From assembly GCA_945957305.1 (NCBI GenBank), contig CAMFLN010000112.1:1-7794 (forward strand): a stretch of DNA of 7,794 nucleotides. The letters are read 5' to 3'. This document shows positions 6,007 to 7,794 of this stretch, piece by piece. Position numbers and translations under genes: made by a program. Positions within the stretch are counted from its first letter, which is position 1; each line of letters starts with the position of its first letter. Under the pieces are notes generated by a model. The model made no database searches, was not told the DNA's origin, and saw nothing but the letters and a program-made list of their open reading frames with translations. Source of the DNA: an uncultured Planctomycetaceae bacterium. Lineage in GTDB: Bacteria; Planctomycetota; Planctomycetia; Pirellulales; JACPPG01.

Positions 6007-6865
6007 GCTGGCCGGGCTGGAGCTGCGCGCGCGGACAATCGTCGAGGGCTTTGTGGCCGGGATGCATCGCAGCCCCTACCACGGCTTTTCCGTCGAGTTT
6101 GCCGAGCACCGCGAATATGTTCCCGGCGATGATCTGCGGCACGTCGATTGGAAAGTGTTTGCCAAGACCGACAAGGTCTATCTCAAGCAATACGAGGAGG
6201 AAACGAATCTTATTTGCTACCTGGTCCTCGACACCAGCGAAAGCATGCGCTACCGGAGCGATCAAGCGGCATTGAGCAAGTTGGAATATGCACAATGCAT
6301 CGCCGCGGCGCTCGCGCATCTGACCTTGCGCCAGCAGGACGGCGTCGGGCTGATCACGTTCGACGACGAAATTCGCACGATGTTGCGACCGAGTGGCAAT
6401 CCTTCGCAGCTGCGGCAGTTGCTGCACTTGATGGAGCAATCGCAGCCCCAGCGTAAAACCGCCACGGGGCCTATCTTTCACGACCTGTCCGAACGACTCA
6501 AGAAGCGCGGCGTCGTCGTCATTCTCAGCGACATGTTCGACGACGTCCCCGCCATGATGGCGGGATTGAAGCATTTTCGCCATCGTCGGCATGACGTCGT
6601 CGTGTTTCATGTCCTCGACCCGGCCGAGCTCGACTTTCCCTTTCAGCAAACGACGCTCTTCAAGGGGTTGGAACAATTGCCTGACGTATTAAGCGATCCG
6701 CGCGCGCTGCGCAAAGCCTACCTCGCAGAGTTCAACGCCTTTCTGCGCCAAGTGCAGGCCGGTTGCCGGGCACAGCACGCCGACTACGTGCAGGTGCGCA
6801 CGGATCAGAATCTTGAAGTCGCACTTTCGGCGTATTTGTCCGGACGGCTGCGACGCGTGGGCTAG
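5963..6865 (+). CDS. DUF58 domain protein with VWA-like MIDAS
   Basis: A 300-aa DUF58 protein. The N-terminus (YLDPRTLAKLAGLELRAR) and the diagnostic REYVPGDDLRHVDWK block (50-64) are present. A VWA-like fold follows, with a MIDAS-type DTSES at 90-94 (D90, S92, S94) after YLVL, a VVVILSDMFDD strand (184-194), and DVVVFHVLDP (211-220). No transmembrane segment is seen, so it is probably cytoplasmic or peripheral, unlike longer DUF58 proteins with N-terminal helices. It is the expected partner of the MoxR ATPase. The GTG start at 5963 has GGGAGAG at 5948-5954, 8 nt upstream, and lies inside the MoxR gene. The 44-nt overlap implies coupled translation, and shortening the protein would remove family-typical residues. 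Confidence 0.94.
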   Translation: MEEYQKYLDPRTLAKLAGLELRARTIVEGFVAGMHRSPYHGFSVEFAEHREYVPGDDLRHVDWKVFAKTDKVYLKQYEEETNLICYLVLDTSESMRYRSDQAALSKLEYAQCIAAALAHLTLRQQDGVGLITFDDEIRTMLRPSGNPSQLRQLLHLMEQSQPQRKTATGPIFHDLSERLKKRGVVVILSDMFDDVPAMMAGLKHFRHRRHDVVVFHVLDPAELDFPFQQTTLFKGLEQLPDVLSDPRALRKAYLAEFNAFLRQVQAGCRAQHADYVQVRTDQNLEVALSAYLSGRLRRVG

Positions 6866-6918
6866 AAAATGTGCCGAGCCAGATGCACGAACAACAAAGA
6901 TCAACGACGCGGTAAGCG

Positions 6919-7794
6919 ATGAGCGCGGAACCGATGGTACTCCTGGGCGTGTGGATGCATCCGGCGATGCTGGGGTGGCTCGCCGCCGCCGCGGCGCCGA
7001 TCGTGATCCATCTACTTAGCCGGCGCCGCCATCGCGAAGTCCCCTGGGCGGCCGTCCAATTCCTGCTCGCCGCGGCGCGCAAGAACGCGCGGCGTATCCG
7101 CCTGGAAAACTGGCTTTTGCTGGCGGTGCGCACGGCGCTGGTCGCGCTGGTCGTCGCCGCGGTCGCCCAGCCGATGATCGAACGACACGGCGTCGTCGCA
7201 CACAGCGGGCAGCCGACGCATAAAGTGATCGTGCTCGATGCCTCGTATTCCATGGCTTTCCAGCCGACTGACCGCAGCCGCTTCGAGCGAGCGCAGCAGT
7301 TGATTCAGCAAATCGTGGAGCAATCCAATCAGGGAGACGGCTTCACCCTGCTGTTGATGGCCGATCCGCCGCAGGTCATCGTCGGCACTCCCTCGTTCGC
7401 TCCGGCCGATTTTTTGGGCGAGGTTGCAGCGACACGGTTGACGCACGGCGGCGCCGACCTCGCGGCCACACTGGTGCAAGTCGAGCAAATCTTGCAAGCG
7501 GCGCGCCGCGAAAACCCCCGACTGGCGCGCGAACAGGTCTATTTTCTTACCGATTTGGGACGCACGAGCTGGGCTCCGGAACTGACGGCGAGCGCCATCG
7601 CCGAATTCCGGGCACGCAGCCAGCGCCTGGGCAATGCCGCGTTATTGACCGTTGTCGACTTGGGACAGCCAACGGCCGAGAATCTGGCGGTCGAGCAGCT
7701 CCGACTCGTCGACCAAGCGGTGACACTCGGCCAAGAGGTCGGCATTGCCGGTGAAGTGCGAAATTTTGGCCGAATGGCCAAATCAAACTGTGCC
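6919..7794 (+). CDS. BatA-type membrane protein with VWA domain (3' truncated)
   Basis: An open frame of 292 codons from ATG 6919 runs off the window end without a stop. The N-terminus is a typical BatA domain: a membrane segment at about 15-33 (MHPAMLGWLAAAAAPIVIHLL), then RRRHREVPWAAVQFLLAA (35-52), a basic loop, and a second membrane segment at about 65-84 (WLLLAVRTALVALVVAAV). A VWA domain follows, with MIDAS DASYS at 107-111 (D107, S109, S111), a THGGADLAATL segment (175-185) and YFLTDLG with D212. This suggests a membrane-anchored VWA protein facing the periplasm, assembled with MoxR and DUF58 as in the Bat/aerotolerance gene sets. The ribosome site is weak (GGTAAG at 6911-6916); ATGs at 6934 and 6955 are alternatives. 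The gap from DUF58 is 53 bp, so it is probably the same operon. Confidence 0.92.
   Translation, partial: MSAEPMVLLGVWMHPAMLGWLAAAAAPIVIHLLSRRRHREVPWAAVQFLLAAARKNARRIRLENWLLLAVRTALVALVVAAVAQPMIERHGVVAHSGQPTHKVIVLDASYSMAFQPTDRSRFERAQQLIQQIVEQSNQGDGFTLLLMADPPQVIVGTPSFAPADFLGEVAATRLTHGGADLAATLVQVEQILQAARRENPRLAREQVYFLTDLGRTSWAPELTASAIAEFRARSQRLGNAALLTVVDLGQPTAENLAVEQLRLVDQAVTLGQEVGIAGEVRNFGRMAKSNCA

Noticed and set aside
5984..6676. 230-codon - strand open frame
   Set aside because: Antisense to DUF58, whose family motifs are unambiguous.
7012..7497. 161-codon - strand open frame
   Set aside because: Antisense to the BatA-VWA gene, whose membrane segments and MIDAS motif are clear.

Overview
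The window looks like a chromosomal segment of a planctomycete, probably Pirellulales-like. The evidence is a GC-rich composition, frequent GTG and TTG starts, a large secreted PQQ-type beta-propeller protein, small membrane proteins of a planctomycete type, and a MoxR / DUF58 / BatA-VWA gene order common in that phylum. The assignment rests on protein character and gene order read by eye, not on a database search. No rRNA, tRNA, mobile element, CRISPR array or phage gene is visible.

Region 1 (1-1386, + strand) looks like the tail of a cytochrome c oxidase biogenesis cluster. It holds the C-terminal part of a SCO1/SenC copper chaperone (start outside the window), a DUF420 four-helix membrane protein overlapping it by 4 nt, and, after a stem-loop and a sigma70-like promoter, a 104-aa exported protein with a CPSCK motif and one membrane segment. 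Region 2 (1463-2164) holds a DUF983 zinc-ribbon membrane protein on the - strand. It is divergent from a 56-aa hydrophobic protein on the + strand that starts at TTG and is easily missed by gene callers. Their shared 120-bp spacer carries a perfect 12-bp palindrome, a repeated 9-mer and facing promoter-like elements.

Region 3 (2165-4867) is a 246-bp spacer followed by one large exported protein with a helical/TPR-like N-terminal half and a PQQ-like beta-propeller C-terminal half. Region 4 (4951-7794) is a + strand run of MoxR AAA+ ATPase, DUF58 protein and BatA-type VWA membrane protein (truncated by the window end). MoxR and DUF58 overlap by 44 nt. In this widespread module, the MoxR ATPase is thought to act as a chaperone for the VWA-type partners at or near the membrane. 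The propeller gene lies 83 bp upstream with no clear terminator, so it may be read with the module.

Nothing here is a clear-cut new system. The best candidates for under-described biology are the CPSCK protein beside SCO/DUF420, the unannotated-looking 56-aa protein, the regulatory structure in the divergent spacer, and the propeller protein ahead of MoxR.
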